From NCBI GenBank assembly GCA_038030265.1, contig CM075941.1, forward strand, positions 18,104,001 through 18,168,000: a DNA stretch of 64,000 nt, written 5' to 3'. Numbering within the stretch: the stretch's first letter is position 1; every line of letters starts with the position of its first letter. The translations under genes and the position numbers were made by a program. Origin of the DNA: Corythucha ciliata (Eukaryota; Arthropoda; Insecta; Hemiptera; Tingidae). This document shows, one piece after another, positions 1-11,100 of this stretch. The notes under the pieces are model-generated. The model was not told where the DNA came from. It saw only the letters and a program-made list of their open reading frames with translations, and made no database searches.

Positions 1-900
1 GCGGCTAAAATTCTTTAAAAATCGCTAATTGGCGGTTTCTGGAGGCATCGCAATTTCACTCCAATTTCAAGCTTCAGCTGCAAATGTTACAATAATTTCG
101 CGGATAATGAGCTAGGAAACCTCCAATTTCTCGGGAATCAGTCAGGAAACTTCCCATTTTGCGGATATTTAGCTTCATATAATTATTGCAAAGTTGCGGC
201 TATTCGTCAGGCTTGAGGCGCTGTTGACCCTCCAGCCGGCTACTCGTAGTAGAAGGCTCGAAACTTGTGATTTCGCGATAATAAAGACCAGCATTTTATT
301 TAGGTTCGGAAGATGTATTTTAGCAGCTATTTATTGAGGAATTTGGCACCGTATGGGGCCGACGACTCCACCCCCTCACACTCTCTATCTTTAAACTCCA
401 TCGCAGAGTGAAATATTCGCCAAATTTTCGAAAAAGGATCGTCTAATAACGTGCTAGTGATCATTTTCAGGTATTGATAGGAAAACACAAAATGCTGTAG
501 TTCCACAGTAAAAACCTGTCGATCTGGCATAGCTGCTCTTAGGTCTCCTCTTGCAATTTAGCTCCGAATAAGACAATTCTGCGTCTATTTGGCATCGAAC
601 TTTGCTTTGTATAATCAAGTCCGAAAATTAAAACTAATGTTTCACAATTTAAGTATCCCCCCCCCCCTGAAATAGCAAAATCTAGGTTGCTTATCCGCGT
701 TATCAAGTAGTTTCGCGACTGTTTATCCCTAAACGTGCGTATTAGTGATATTTAGCATCGAAACTTGCAATTTCGCGGCGTTTTGTCCTTGGAGTTTCGA
801 CTCTTTGGCCACCACTTGCAATTTTTGAGGCTATTTAGCTTCGAAACTGGCGATTTCACAGCTATTTAGGCCTGATTTTTTGCTGTTTTATCACTATTTT
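1..900. repeat. Degenerate array, ttcgcggctatttagc-type motif
   Basis: Loose repeats of a unit near 30 bp combining aatttcgcggctatttagc with gaaacttgcaattt. The same motif type recurs, partly inverted, at 63400-64000. There is no gene in 1-1331; 900-1331 downstream of CDC73 shows nothing I recognise. Confidence 0.6.
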
Positions 901-1331
901 CTGCACTCAACACAAGGTTCAGACAGTGAATAATTATTGACTTTAGAAGCTGAACAACTTGGGAGGCAAAATTTCAATAATTCTACAAACAACTAGACGA
1001 TGAGGTAGTGGGCGTATGTCGTAGGGGGAGCGAATAGGTTCAGTGCGCTTAAAGAGCGTGCCATTCAAAAATTTACATTATTTACAAAAATTAACACAAC
1101 TGGTAAATTCCGTGATATTAAATTATCGGCGACGCCACTATCTAGAACGAGAAGAAATAAAATACATTTACGAACGTGGCGGAACGCTGAGAAAGATTCA
1201 TTGAGAACAATGGCGAAAAGTGAGCATCAAATCAGAATCTAAGGTGTGGTTTGTACTTGATCATATGCCTAGGAAATGAAAGAAAATCAATATTTAGCTG
1301 TCGAAAGATGATGAAAAAATAAGGGTCAAGT

Positions 1332-4300
1332 TTACTTGTCTAGTTTCTCCCAGAAAACCATGAGAGCCGCTCTATCCAAATGTCTTTTGTTGCGCGACAG
1401 TTGAATAACGCAGACGGCCCACCTTGCGACGTTGTTGTCTAATTTCATTTCATCATATTTCAAATGAAAAGCACAGACTGAAAAACAGCTACAGTTAGAG
1501 GCAATCCATTTTATGAAACTTGATAAAAAACTATACTTTTTGAGAATATTTCAACCGGATTGCCATTCCAAGGCCATCCTTTAAACTGCCAGGCAGGCCC
1601 CATGACAAACACAGCGACCACACGGTCCCAGTCGGCCTGAGTCAGTTTGCCAGGATTGTCAATCACACGGTACGGCACAGTTAAATTGCCATCTTTCCGC
1701 CTCTGAAGTAGAACTTCGTTGCTGCGTTTCTCTCCCGCTTGTTTCTTTTCTTCGGTCGTCACGTACCTGGAAATAACGGATATTTCACGAACGTGATCGA
1801 CGTACGTCTTGTCACAGTTTCGCTCACCTTAAATCTTGCAAGATTTCTTTAGCGTTATACATGGTGATCAATGAAGAAGTTGCCGACGGTATGATGATAA
1901 TAGGCGTTCTCGAAGCTCGTTTTGACGGTTGATTAGATGCGTTTAGTCTTGCCTATCAAACAAAATAATGCCAATTTTAGCTAAATTTTCCAACTTTAAC
2001 TAAATCTTTAAAACACTAACTTGAGCTGTAGGGACTAATGACTGAGGAGATGGCTGAGTCGGCTGTTGTGGAGGCTGTACAGCCGGTTTCTTTGGTTGAT
2101 TCCCTTCCGTGACCGATTTGAGAGTCATACCGTGGTATGTTCCCATAGTATCAATCTTGAACCCCTCAGTTTCTGCAATGTTTTATATACATTTTAATAT
2201 CTAATAAATAGGCGGAATAAAACTGATGGGTTGTATTACCTTCACGCTGTCTAATAAACCTTTCTTGATCGTAACGATTATAAACAGCAGGCTGAGGAGC
2301 AGGTTTAACCGGATTGGTTTTCGGAGTGACGACAGGAGTTGGAGGCGGCCTGTACCTTCCGTCTTCTCTGGCTTTGATCGACTGAAGAACGGCAAAGATG
2401 TTCTTTGCGAAGTTCTAACGATTTCCATAACACTTTTGTTTAACGCGTTTGATCCCCTCGCCTAGTAAACAATCAAATACCTTTCCATTGCTCTGCAGGA
2501 TCGTTGTCCTCGTCCGCCATTGTCTCTCTCTCGAGACGATGTCTTTGGTAACGTCGGCGTCTAAATCCAAGACGACCTTTAAATCTGATCCAAGTTGAAT
2601 ATCATCCTGACTCTTGATCGTCGTCCTTTTTTTAGCAAGTCGTTTCGCTTTTATGGCCGCGATTTTCTCAACCGACATAGCCTCGGACAGTGAACTATCA
2701 GAAAAACGTGGCGAGAAAAAAAAAAAAAAAAGTTAAGAAATTGCCCTGTACAAATTTACAACACAAAAAAATCCCACCGTACATGATATTGTCAACTGTT
2801 ACGGACGCCTCTTTCGGCGCGTCCAAACGCGCCGCCAGCTGTTGCTTCACCAGTTGTACTTGAATTTCCTCGAGTCGAGGTTTTTTCGCCAAATTTTCCG
2901 AAATATCTTCGGCGGCTCGTTTCACCTGAGTGGGAATTTCCAGGGGAGCACTTTTGTCGATGGACATGGACGACGCTGTCTCACCATTGAGATAGGCGAG
3001 AAGATCTTTTCGATCAGGACGACGTACCACAGGTATGTTTTCGGCCTAACAATGCATTTATTAGAAATATTGTATTACTATTTTCTTGTTATATTGCATT
3101 ATTAATACTATTGTAATGTACTAAGACAAGGGTCGTCTAATTTGCAAGTAATGTACATGATATTTATTATAAATAATGTTTTTATAAAAAATATTTATTA
3201 GAGGTTTAAGCTCGTTTCACACTTACCCGGTGTCACGCGGCTCACGTGTACAATCCGCATGACACCGCTTTCTCACACGTAATACCGCACATGTGTGAAG
3301 GTACTCGCGAAACAAACGAGCCTTAGGGTGGCCAGATCTCCGGGTTTCGCCCGAAGTCTCCGGGCCTGAGACCCGATCTCCGGCAGGCCGGGTGATTTTC
3401 TTAATCCGATCCGTGTTTTCTTATTTCGTGTATGAAGAGTTCCGCGTGTATATTTTCTAATTGCATGGCTGGGGGAGTGCCGAGTGGCTATGTACTAAAA
3501 GAAAGGGCGGAGAAAAAAAAACAGGAATCCAAGTGCATTGGCGTGTTTGAGGGGGTTGTGGGGACTATGCCCCTTAGTTGTTCGAACTGCCCCCCCCCCC
3601 TCTGAGTTAATATTTCTCAAGCTCTTCGTCATTACTCGTTTCTTCAGCTTCAACTGAGCGTTCTTTCTCAGCCACGGGGGGAGACTCGAGTCCTATTTGA
3701 AAAGCACATTGCTCAGGGCTGCCAATCCCCCCTACCCAAGCTGAAGGGCGCAACCCCCTCCTCCACCCCTCACCGACCATACTGAACGGAAAGTCAGTGC
3801 TGCAGATCGTCCATAAATCATCAAAGATCCACGAAATTTGGAAATTCGGGCGCTTGGTAGAGCTAAAACCGCGAAATTAATATTAGTGATTCCCCACGAA
3901 ATTGCTTTTGAATGGGTGGAAAGCGCGCAATTTTGTTTCAACTGCAGCGAACCCTGCGAAATTTCATATTTTTGGCTGAGCCAGCCCCGCGAAATTGTTG
4001 TTTTTTTTTTTTAGCCAACTCCCCGAAATCATTTTCTGTATAAGTCTGCACTCCCCAAATTTAGTGTTTAATAGTAGAACCCTGCAAAATTGAGTTTTTT
4101 TTTGTTTTTTTTCCCCCTTTTTTTCAGTCTTGAGTCAAACGCTCCAAATTGATTTTTCGAGTGACCCAAACATGTGCAATTGTTTTTATGTTTTTTTTTG
4201 TTTGATTGGTGGGGGATGAGCCAATCTTTGTGAATTTGTTTGAATTGGGCCAACCACGCGAAACATTTTTTTTGGAAGGACTCAGATCTGTAAAACCCTG

Positions 4301-7300
4301 GGAAATTGGTTTTTGTGATCAATAATACACAAAATTTGGACTTTGAAATGGCCAACCCCGAGAAATGTAATTCATCAAGTACGAAATTGTGGTTGAAATC
4401 CGCACATTCTAATCATTTTTAATTAATTAAGCAAAATGATTTTTAAAAATTATTACTTTTGATTAATTTAAAAATTCTAGCAATTGGATAAACGTGACAC
4501 AGGAATCATCAGTTTCGTCTCCGCGGCTACGAAGAGTCACGTTTAGGTGCGCAATTTTGCTTTGATAGTGGTGAAGGTGGGAGAATCTTGACCCTCCTTG
4601 GAAAATGTTTCGTTACGGTCCTACTCCCAATTCAAGTTTCTCAGTCAAGTAAACGGTGAGTCCGCAGTGTTCTTGTTTCTTGACCCACCAGCGAGATTTC
4701 GTGGGTTTCTGTCTTCAAAGAAACTAATTTCGCGAGTTTGGCTCATTCAAAAAGCCAAATTTCGTGAGTTTGGCACTCTCAAAACACCGATTCTGTGGGA
4801 TTGACTCTTTCAAAACCTCAATATCCCGGTAGGAAATCAATAGTTAATTGTCCTCTTCACAGATTTTAATCTTTATTTGGCGGAACTAGTTTTCGGCTCA
4901 CGGAGCCATTATCAACGCCTTCAAACTTTGGGGTTTACATATGGGGAATACCCGTGTCAATTTCCATAGCGTGTCAAAATATAGGTACCTATCACTTACA
5001 AAGACTAGGGACTAAGTGATAGGTACCTATATTTTGACACGCTATGGAAATTGACACGGGTATTCCCCATATGTAAACCCCAAAGTTTGAAGGCGTCGAT
5101 AATGGCTCCGTGAGCCGAAAACTAGTTCCGCCAAATAAATAATAAAATCTGTGAAGAGGTTAATTAACTATGTATTGATTTCCTACCGTTATACATCCTT
5201 CACAACGTCGCAGCATCAAAAGTAGAATGATTTCAATATCCCGGGTTTGGCTCTTTATAAGAACAAATCGCGGAATGACTTCATTGAAATCCAATTTTCG
5301 CGAGTTGTAAAACCGAATTTCGCAAGTTTTGCTTCAACCGTTTGGCTGTCAAAAACAAGTTTTGTGGATTTCACTATTTCTCACTCAAAAACCTAATTTT
5401 CGAGGGTTTCGCTCAGACAAAAACAGAATTTCATGAGTTGGGCGCTTTCGAAAACAAAATATTGCTGGTTTACAAGCTCAAAAATAATTCGTGAAGGGGG
5501 GGAGGGTTTCTAGTTACAAAGTTAATTGTCCCGGGTTTGGCACGAGTGGGAAGAGGTCAAACCCAATTGAAATCAAAACCCCCAAAAAAATTAAATTCAA
5601 AACACCAATTTCGGGTGAGCTGGGGGGGAGGCACTTGCAAAAAACCATTTTCCCGAGGTTGTTTTTTAAAAAAATAATTTCGCGATGTGACTCCATATAA
5701 ATCCGAATCTCGCAAGTTTGGCTTTTTCACAACCAAATTTCACTGATTTGGATGCTACAACAGCCAATTAGGTATGGATGGGTGAGGGTCACATGCAAAA
5801 AACAAGGTTTCGTGGTTTTGCTGATTTTTCTAAACAACAACTAACTTGGGGGGGATTATTGATAAAATAAATTGTATAAGCTCGACCTCCTTCAAAACCC
5901 TTATTAAGCGAGTTTGACTCTCTCAATAACCAACTTAAGTATGAATGGGGGGGGGGGGGTATCATCCTAAAAAAATCAATTTTGTGGGTTTGACAAACAG
6001 AATTTTACTGTGCTTTGGCTCTCAGAAAAACCAACAAATAACATCGGGTGATTTTCTCGTTTCAAAAACCAATTTATGGGGTTATCCTTGAACAACGAAT
6101 TTAGCTCTCAGAACCTACTCCGACGGTTTGGCTATTAAAAAACATAATTTCGTGTGTCTAGCTCTTTCAAAAGCCAAATTTCGTGAGTTTGGCACTCTCA
6201 AAACACCGATTCTGTGGGATTGACTCTTTCAAAACCTCAATATCCCGGTAGGAAATCAATAGTTAATTGTCCTCTTCACAGATTTTAATCTTTATTTGGC
6301 GGAACTAGTTTTCGGCTCACGGAGCCATTATCAACGCCTTCAAACTTTGGGTTTACATATGGGGAATACCCGTGTCAATTTCCATAGCGTGTCAAAATAT
6401 AGGTACCTATCACTTACAAAGACTAGGGACTAAGTGATAGGTACCTATATTTTGACACGCTATGGAAATTGACACGGGTATTCCCCATATGTAAACCCCA
6501 AAGTTTGAAGGCGTCGATAATGGCTCCGTGAGCCGAAAACTAGTTCCGCCAAATAAATAATAAAATCTGTGAAGAGGTTAATTAACTATGTATTGATTTC
6601 CTACCGTTATACATCCTTCACAACGTCGCAGCATCAAAAGTAGAATGATTTCAATATCCCGGGTTTGGCTCTTTATAAGAACAAATCGCGGAATGACTTC
6701 ATTGAAATCCAATTTTCGCGAGTTGTAGTAGTTGAAAAACCGAATTTCGCAAGTTTTGCTTCAACCGTTTGGCTGTCAAAAACAAGTTTTGTGGATTTCA
6801 CTATTTCTCACTCAAAAACCTAATTTTCGAGGGTTTCGCTCAGACAAAAACAGAATTTCATGAGTTGGGCGCTTTCGAAAACAAAATATTGCTGGTTTAC
6901 AAGCTCAAAAATAATTCGTGAAGGGGGGGAGGGTTTCTAGTTACAAAGTTAATTGTCCCGGGTTTGGCACGAGTGGGAAGAGGTCAAACCCAATTGAAAT
7001 CAAAACCCCCAAAAAAATTAAATTCAAAACACCAATTTCGGGTGAGCTGGGGGGGAGGCACTTGCAAAAAACCATTTTCCCGAGGTTGTTTTTTAAAAAA
7101 ATAATTTCGCGATGTGACTCCATATAAATCCGAATCTCGCAAGTTTGGCTTTTTCACAACCAAATTTCACTGATTTGGATGCTACAACAGCCAATTAGGT
7201 ATGGATGGGTGAGGGTCACATGCAAAAAACAAGGTTTCGTGGTTTTGCTGATTTTTCTAAACAACAACTAACTTGGGGGGGATTATTGATAAAATAAATT

Positions 7301-10300
7301 GTATAAGCTCGACCTCCTTCAAAACCCTTATTAAGCGAGTTTGACTCTCTCAATAACCAACTTAAGTATGAATGGGGGGGGGGGGGTATCATCCTAAAAA
7401 AATCAATTTTGTGGGTTTGACAAACAGAATTTTACTGTGCTTTGGCTCTCAGAAAAACCAACAAATAACATCGGGTGATTTTCTCATTTCAAAAACCAAT
7501 TTAGGGGGTTATCCTTGAACAACGAATTTAGCTCTCAGAACCTACTCCGACGGTTTGGCTATTAAAAAACATAATTTCGTGTGTCTAGCTCTTTCAAAAG
7601 CCAAATTGGCTTTCCCATAATCCGATTTTTGTGTTTTTAATTTTCCGAAAATTAGTTTCGCAGGCTTGGTCAACTCGATAAACTATAAATTTAGTACATT
7701 CAGAAACCAAATTCACGGATTTTGAGGTTCCTTCATACCGTGAATTTTGTGATTTGGAAATTCAGCAGATTTTCGATCATTCAAAATCTAAATGCCATGA
7801 AACTGGATCCTCCAAACTCCAACTTCACGGATTTTTTGTCGTTCTGAAATGTAATTCGCAGGATTGTTCTTTCAAACCCCCGATTTCTCAGGTTTCCGCC
7901 CTTATGAGATCCTAATTTCGTGATTCTGGGCTCTTTCATCATTCAGCCGTTTTTGTTAGGGACTAAACACGAAACGCTCTTTCAAATGGACCAAACGTTG
8001 GAAACTTCTCTTTGAAAAAAAAAAAGTGTTAAATCCCGTGAAGCTGGCTGGCTTTCTTAGGGAGCCAACCCTGGAGAAATTGGTGTATAACGTGTCAGTG
8101 TCCGACCCACAAAAGTTTGTTTTATAAAAAGCCAAATAGGCGAATCGCTTTTAACAGGGCGTCAGTGGCGCAATTTCAATTAGCCAAAACCGCGAAATCG
8201 GGATCTGTGAGTGTCAAAACCGTGAATCATTTTAACTTAACCCGTGTCCTACGTAAGGCGGGACCTGCGTGATTTTATCGTTTGTAGTAGATTTTCATCG
8301 AAAACGCCCAGTTAGGACAGGCGTTTTCAGTTGTAAACGCTTAAAACGCTAAGCGCTGAAATCGCGCGACTCCTGCTCACAAAGGACGGGGTCTTGTCCA
8401 ACAAGCGGAATGCTTTTCAGAACGAGTCAACTCAGCGACAAAATTTGGATTTTGAACGTTCCAGCACAACGAAATTGTTTCACCCTCCTGTCAGTACTTC
8501 CTAGGGGCGTAGACAGCCATTGTGCCAGAAGGGGGCCGCCTGGTCAAAATCGATTGAGGGTAGAACTGACAACTGAGCGTGCATTATCATAAAATTGGTT
8601 GATTTTTTTGCAGCCAATCAATAGAGAAAAAGTTCATTCTCGGTTTTTTGAGAGTATCCCGTGGCGAAAATTGAGGAGAAGCGCTAAATATTAACTAAAA
8701 GTGTGGGGGAAATGCTAATTCGCTACTAAAATACTCATTAAAACACTCATTTGTTTTTTAAGGAAGCTAAACCCTCGAAATTACTTTTTTTAGTGCTCAA
8801 ATTCCACGAAATTGCTTAAATTAATGTTGAAATTATGTTTCAGTGAGCAAAACCAGTGAAATTTCTTATTTAGCAAGTGACCAAAAAACACGTGAACTTC
8901 CTGTTTTAGTGAACACATCCTGCGAAACTGACTTTTCGGTGAGTGAAAGCCTATGATTTTTCTTCTTTCTAGTGAGAGGTACCCGCCAAATTGTTTTGGT
9001 TCATCAGTCATTCTGATTTTGGGTAACCTAAACGTTTGGGATCAAGTTGATTTTAACTTCTCGCCTGCTGCCCTGGTGTTTTATGGGTCAAAAGTGAGTC
9101 CAAAAATGGATGTTTTCAAAGGTTTTGAGATCATAGGAATGTGGGGCGTCGATTTTTCATACGAATCTGGTAGAATTTGCCGTATAATTTCCCTTAAGTG
9201 GGGTCTGGTCTCTATTTCCCGCCTCGGAGATTCACGGGGCTATTCGGTCGAGGCTCTCCTCTCATTATGGCGCCCATAGAGTCCATCAACGACCTCCTGA
9301 CCCGTACGTCGCCGCCGGGGAGGACTTGCGCCTCATGAGTAAGCTCTTTGGCCAGAATCAGGTAGCCCTGTTTGGGCTGATGGACTAGTTTCAGAAACAT
9401 GAGCCAAGCTCCCAGCATCTTCACGTTAATTCGTTGTTGCGGCCCTCAACGTCTCCCAATCTCATGGGAGGGGGCAGGGGGTTGAGCTGCTCTCCCCTGC
9501 CCTCCACTGGCAACGCCCGCGTTACTTCCACATTCCTTTTTTTTTTGCGTTCGCTCGAGGAACACTTCGTGCGCGATTTCGCTCTTACAAGAGAGCCCAG
9601 ACCAGCGATAATAACTCGAAAATGCAAAATCACCTCTTTAAGTGGGCCTAACCGACGAAATTTGGTGGGAGGGCTAACCAATCCTCGGCAAATTGAGCTT
9701 TCTATTGGCCAACCGTGCGAAATTTGTTTATGAAAGGTGCCAGGCCCCTGAAATCTCTTTAAAATGAGCAAACACCATGGACGTTTTAATTTTATCGATG
9801 TGAATTCCGTGGAGTTGCCCTTTTCATCAAGGAGCCAATCCCAGGAAATTGTTTTCCAATGTACCAGATCCGCAAAATTTGGTTGTTCAAAAAGCCAAAT
9901 CAAAAATATTGTTTGTTTTTTAAGCAGCCACCGGCGAAATTGGTTCTCGAATTAGCCACAGGAGCAAAATTAGGTTCTGTAAGTGCTGAATCCACGAAAT
10001 TTGAACTTTGAAAGAGCCCAACCCACGGAATTTCATTCATGAAGGCTCCAAATGCGTGAAATTGATTTTTAAAAATCATCTTGCAGGCATACAGAACAAT
10101 TTTGTCCAACGGCATCACTTAAATGAGCCAAGTTGGCCTATAATACATACGGATGTATACGCCTCCCCCTCCGCTCTGACCAAACAATTCATATGTACCA
10201 CCGGGCGAAGAGCCTGGGCTATCTGGTCCAGATGATCTGGCAACCCACTATCACTACAGAATTTAATACTCAAAAATACGGTACCCAAACTGAGACACTT

Positions 10301-10653
10301 ACCGCAGCCTGTCGCACGTACACAGGGTGAGTGAGCTGAACATTCTTAAGTAGGAAAAGCAAGCATTCCAGCGTGTAATACTCTTTGGCTCCATCCTTAC
10401 CAGACCTGAAGGACAATAAAAGGGAAACATCACTCTCAATATGCGCAGTATGGAACCAAAGAGGGGTCTTTTACGGGCACCAACGCTGAATGTATAACTC
10501 CCTCGCACTTCAGATCACTTACCCATACGTCAAATAATTTGTTTTAACCGCCTTGGGCCATGAAAACTCTCCAAAAATAATATTGTTGTCTCTTTCGATG
10601 ATGTCTTTCTTATTAACATTGTACTGGCGAAGAATGCTCAATGGATCAGCCAT
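1332..10653 (-). CDS. CDC73: CDC73/parafibromin, Paf1 complex subunit, 9 exons, complete
   Basis: Subunit of the nuclear Paf1 complex, which rides on RNA polymerase II and promotes elongation and H2B ubiquitination. Exons on the minus strand, 5' to 3': 10523-10653, 10303-10405, 2783-3045, 2481-2694, 2240-2414, 2021-2172, 1828-1952, 1537-1766, 1332-1477. Phases agree at every junction, giving 512 aa against 531 in human. Seen: start [48 protein letters not shown]; a basic KKPR nuclear-localisation-like stretch; [54 protein letters not shown]; and the C-terminal Ras-like domain with [20 protein letters not shown]. Intron 2 is 7.26 kb and full of repeats; the others are 59-117 nt. Oddity: the protein stops at FWEKLDK, about 11 residues short of the usual C-terminus. 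The start is the first ATG of exon 1 and matches the family N-terminus. Function is by homology. Confidence 0.96.
3207..3324. repeat. Short inverted-repeat (MITE-like) element in CDC73 intron 2
   Basis: The arms aagctcgtttcacac and its approximate complement gtgtgaaggtactcgcgaaacaaacgagcctta bound a GC-richer centre. The next 500 bases (to about 3830) hold only homopolymer tracts and no recognisable feature. Confidence 0.5.
3830..4740. repeat. Degenerate array, gcgaaattggttttt-type motif
   Basis: Repeats of roughly 30 bp around a core accc(g)cgaaattggttttt with gagcc linkers up to about 4380, then AT-rich sequence to 4560 and the inverted form (ttcgtgggtttggctctttc) from about 4640. It is part of CDC73 intron 2. 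Confidence 0.65.
4829..5188. repeat. Large near-perfect palindrome, copy 1 (MITE-like)
   Basis: Two arms of about 170-175 bp fold back around a short centre (cttacaaagactagggactaag, near 5009). Outer ends are CGGTAGGAAATCAATA and its complement. Arms differ at only a few positions. There is no coding capacity. Confidence 0.92.
6248..6606. repeat. Large near-perfect palindrome, copy 2
   Basis: The same foldback as at 4829-5188, carried in the second copy of the tandem block. It has one base fewer in the left arm (tttgggttt in place of tttggggttt). Confidence 0.92.
7605..10302. repeat. Degenerate gcgaaatt arrays in the 3'-proximal half of the window's CDC73 intron 2
   Basis: The inverted form of the motif runs to about 7980. 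The direct form (about 30 bp: tgagc..aacc.gcgaaattg.tttt) is clearest at 8750-9180 and 9600-10090. A GC-rich non-repetitive island at about 9190-9550 interrupts it; its minus-strand frame ([20 protein letters not shown]) looks coding-like but I recognise no family. 8230-8750 holds nothing recognisable. Confidence 0.6.
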
Positions 10654-11100
10654 GTTTCCTCGACTAACAGATCACTTATATTCACGAATGAGAACACCAC
10701 AAATTTACTCGGATATTTCCCCTGATTTAGCGCACAAAAAGGGGATCGCGGGAACAGTACCACAAGTAATAACAAATAATTATTTTTTGTTCACTTTAAA
10801 ACGACTGCGAGAAGGCGAAGTGAGGATACTTCTTGGCAATTCCTCCTCTTGACTGGTTATCCGGCCACAACTTGAACTTGTTAAACAAAACAGCCGTTAT
10901 TGCTCTCCCGAGACTACCAACCGGCTCTTGTTGGACGAGTCACTCAAAATAAAACAAAATTTCAAATATAATTTCAGGGCAAAATAGGCAAAACAGAACT
11001 ATTGCCTTCAAACAGTTCGATTCAGCCCAAAGAACGGGATGCTTGCCTCTGCAACGAGGAATTCACCTAGTTTTTGGCTTAAAAAAAAAAAAAAGTACAT
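10654..11100 (-). promoter_or_regulatory. 5' flank and probable 5' UTR/promoter of CDC73
   Basis: The stretch directly upstream of the CDC73 ATG is free of the degenerate arrays and has no gene of its own. I see no clear TATA box. It is assigned as leader/promoter only by position. Confidence 0.4.

Larger units (their letters stand above)
4741..7604. repeat. Tandem duplication of a 1.42-kb block
   Basis: Copy 1 (about 4741-6173) and copy 2 (about 6174-7604) are nearly identical over their length, offset by 1418-1427 bp. Differences seen are a lost G in the palindrome of copy 2, a gained gtagttgaa near 6726 and a few indels in G runs. The high identity implies a recent event. Each copy contains a large palindrome and an inverted-type gcgaaatt array. 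Short open frames inside are duplicated with it and show no coding signature. Confidence 0.92.

Noticed and set aside
5491..7127. Identical 60-69-codon frames at 5491-5700 and 6918-7127
   Set aside because: Their identity comes from the tandem DNA duplication; the sequence is degenerate array and gives no protein signature.
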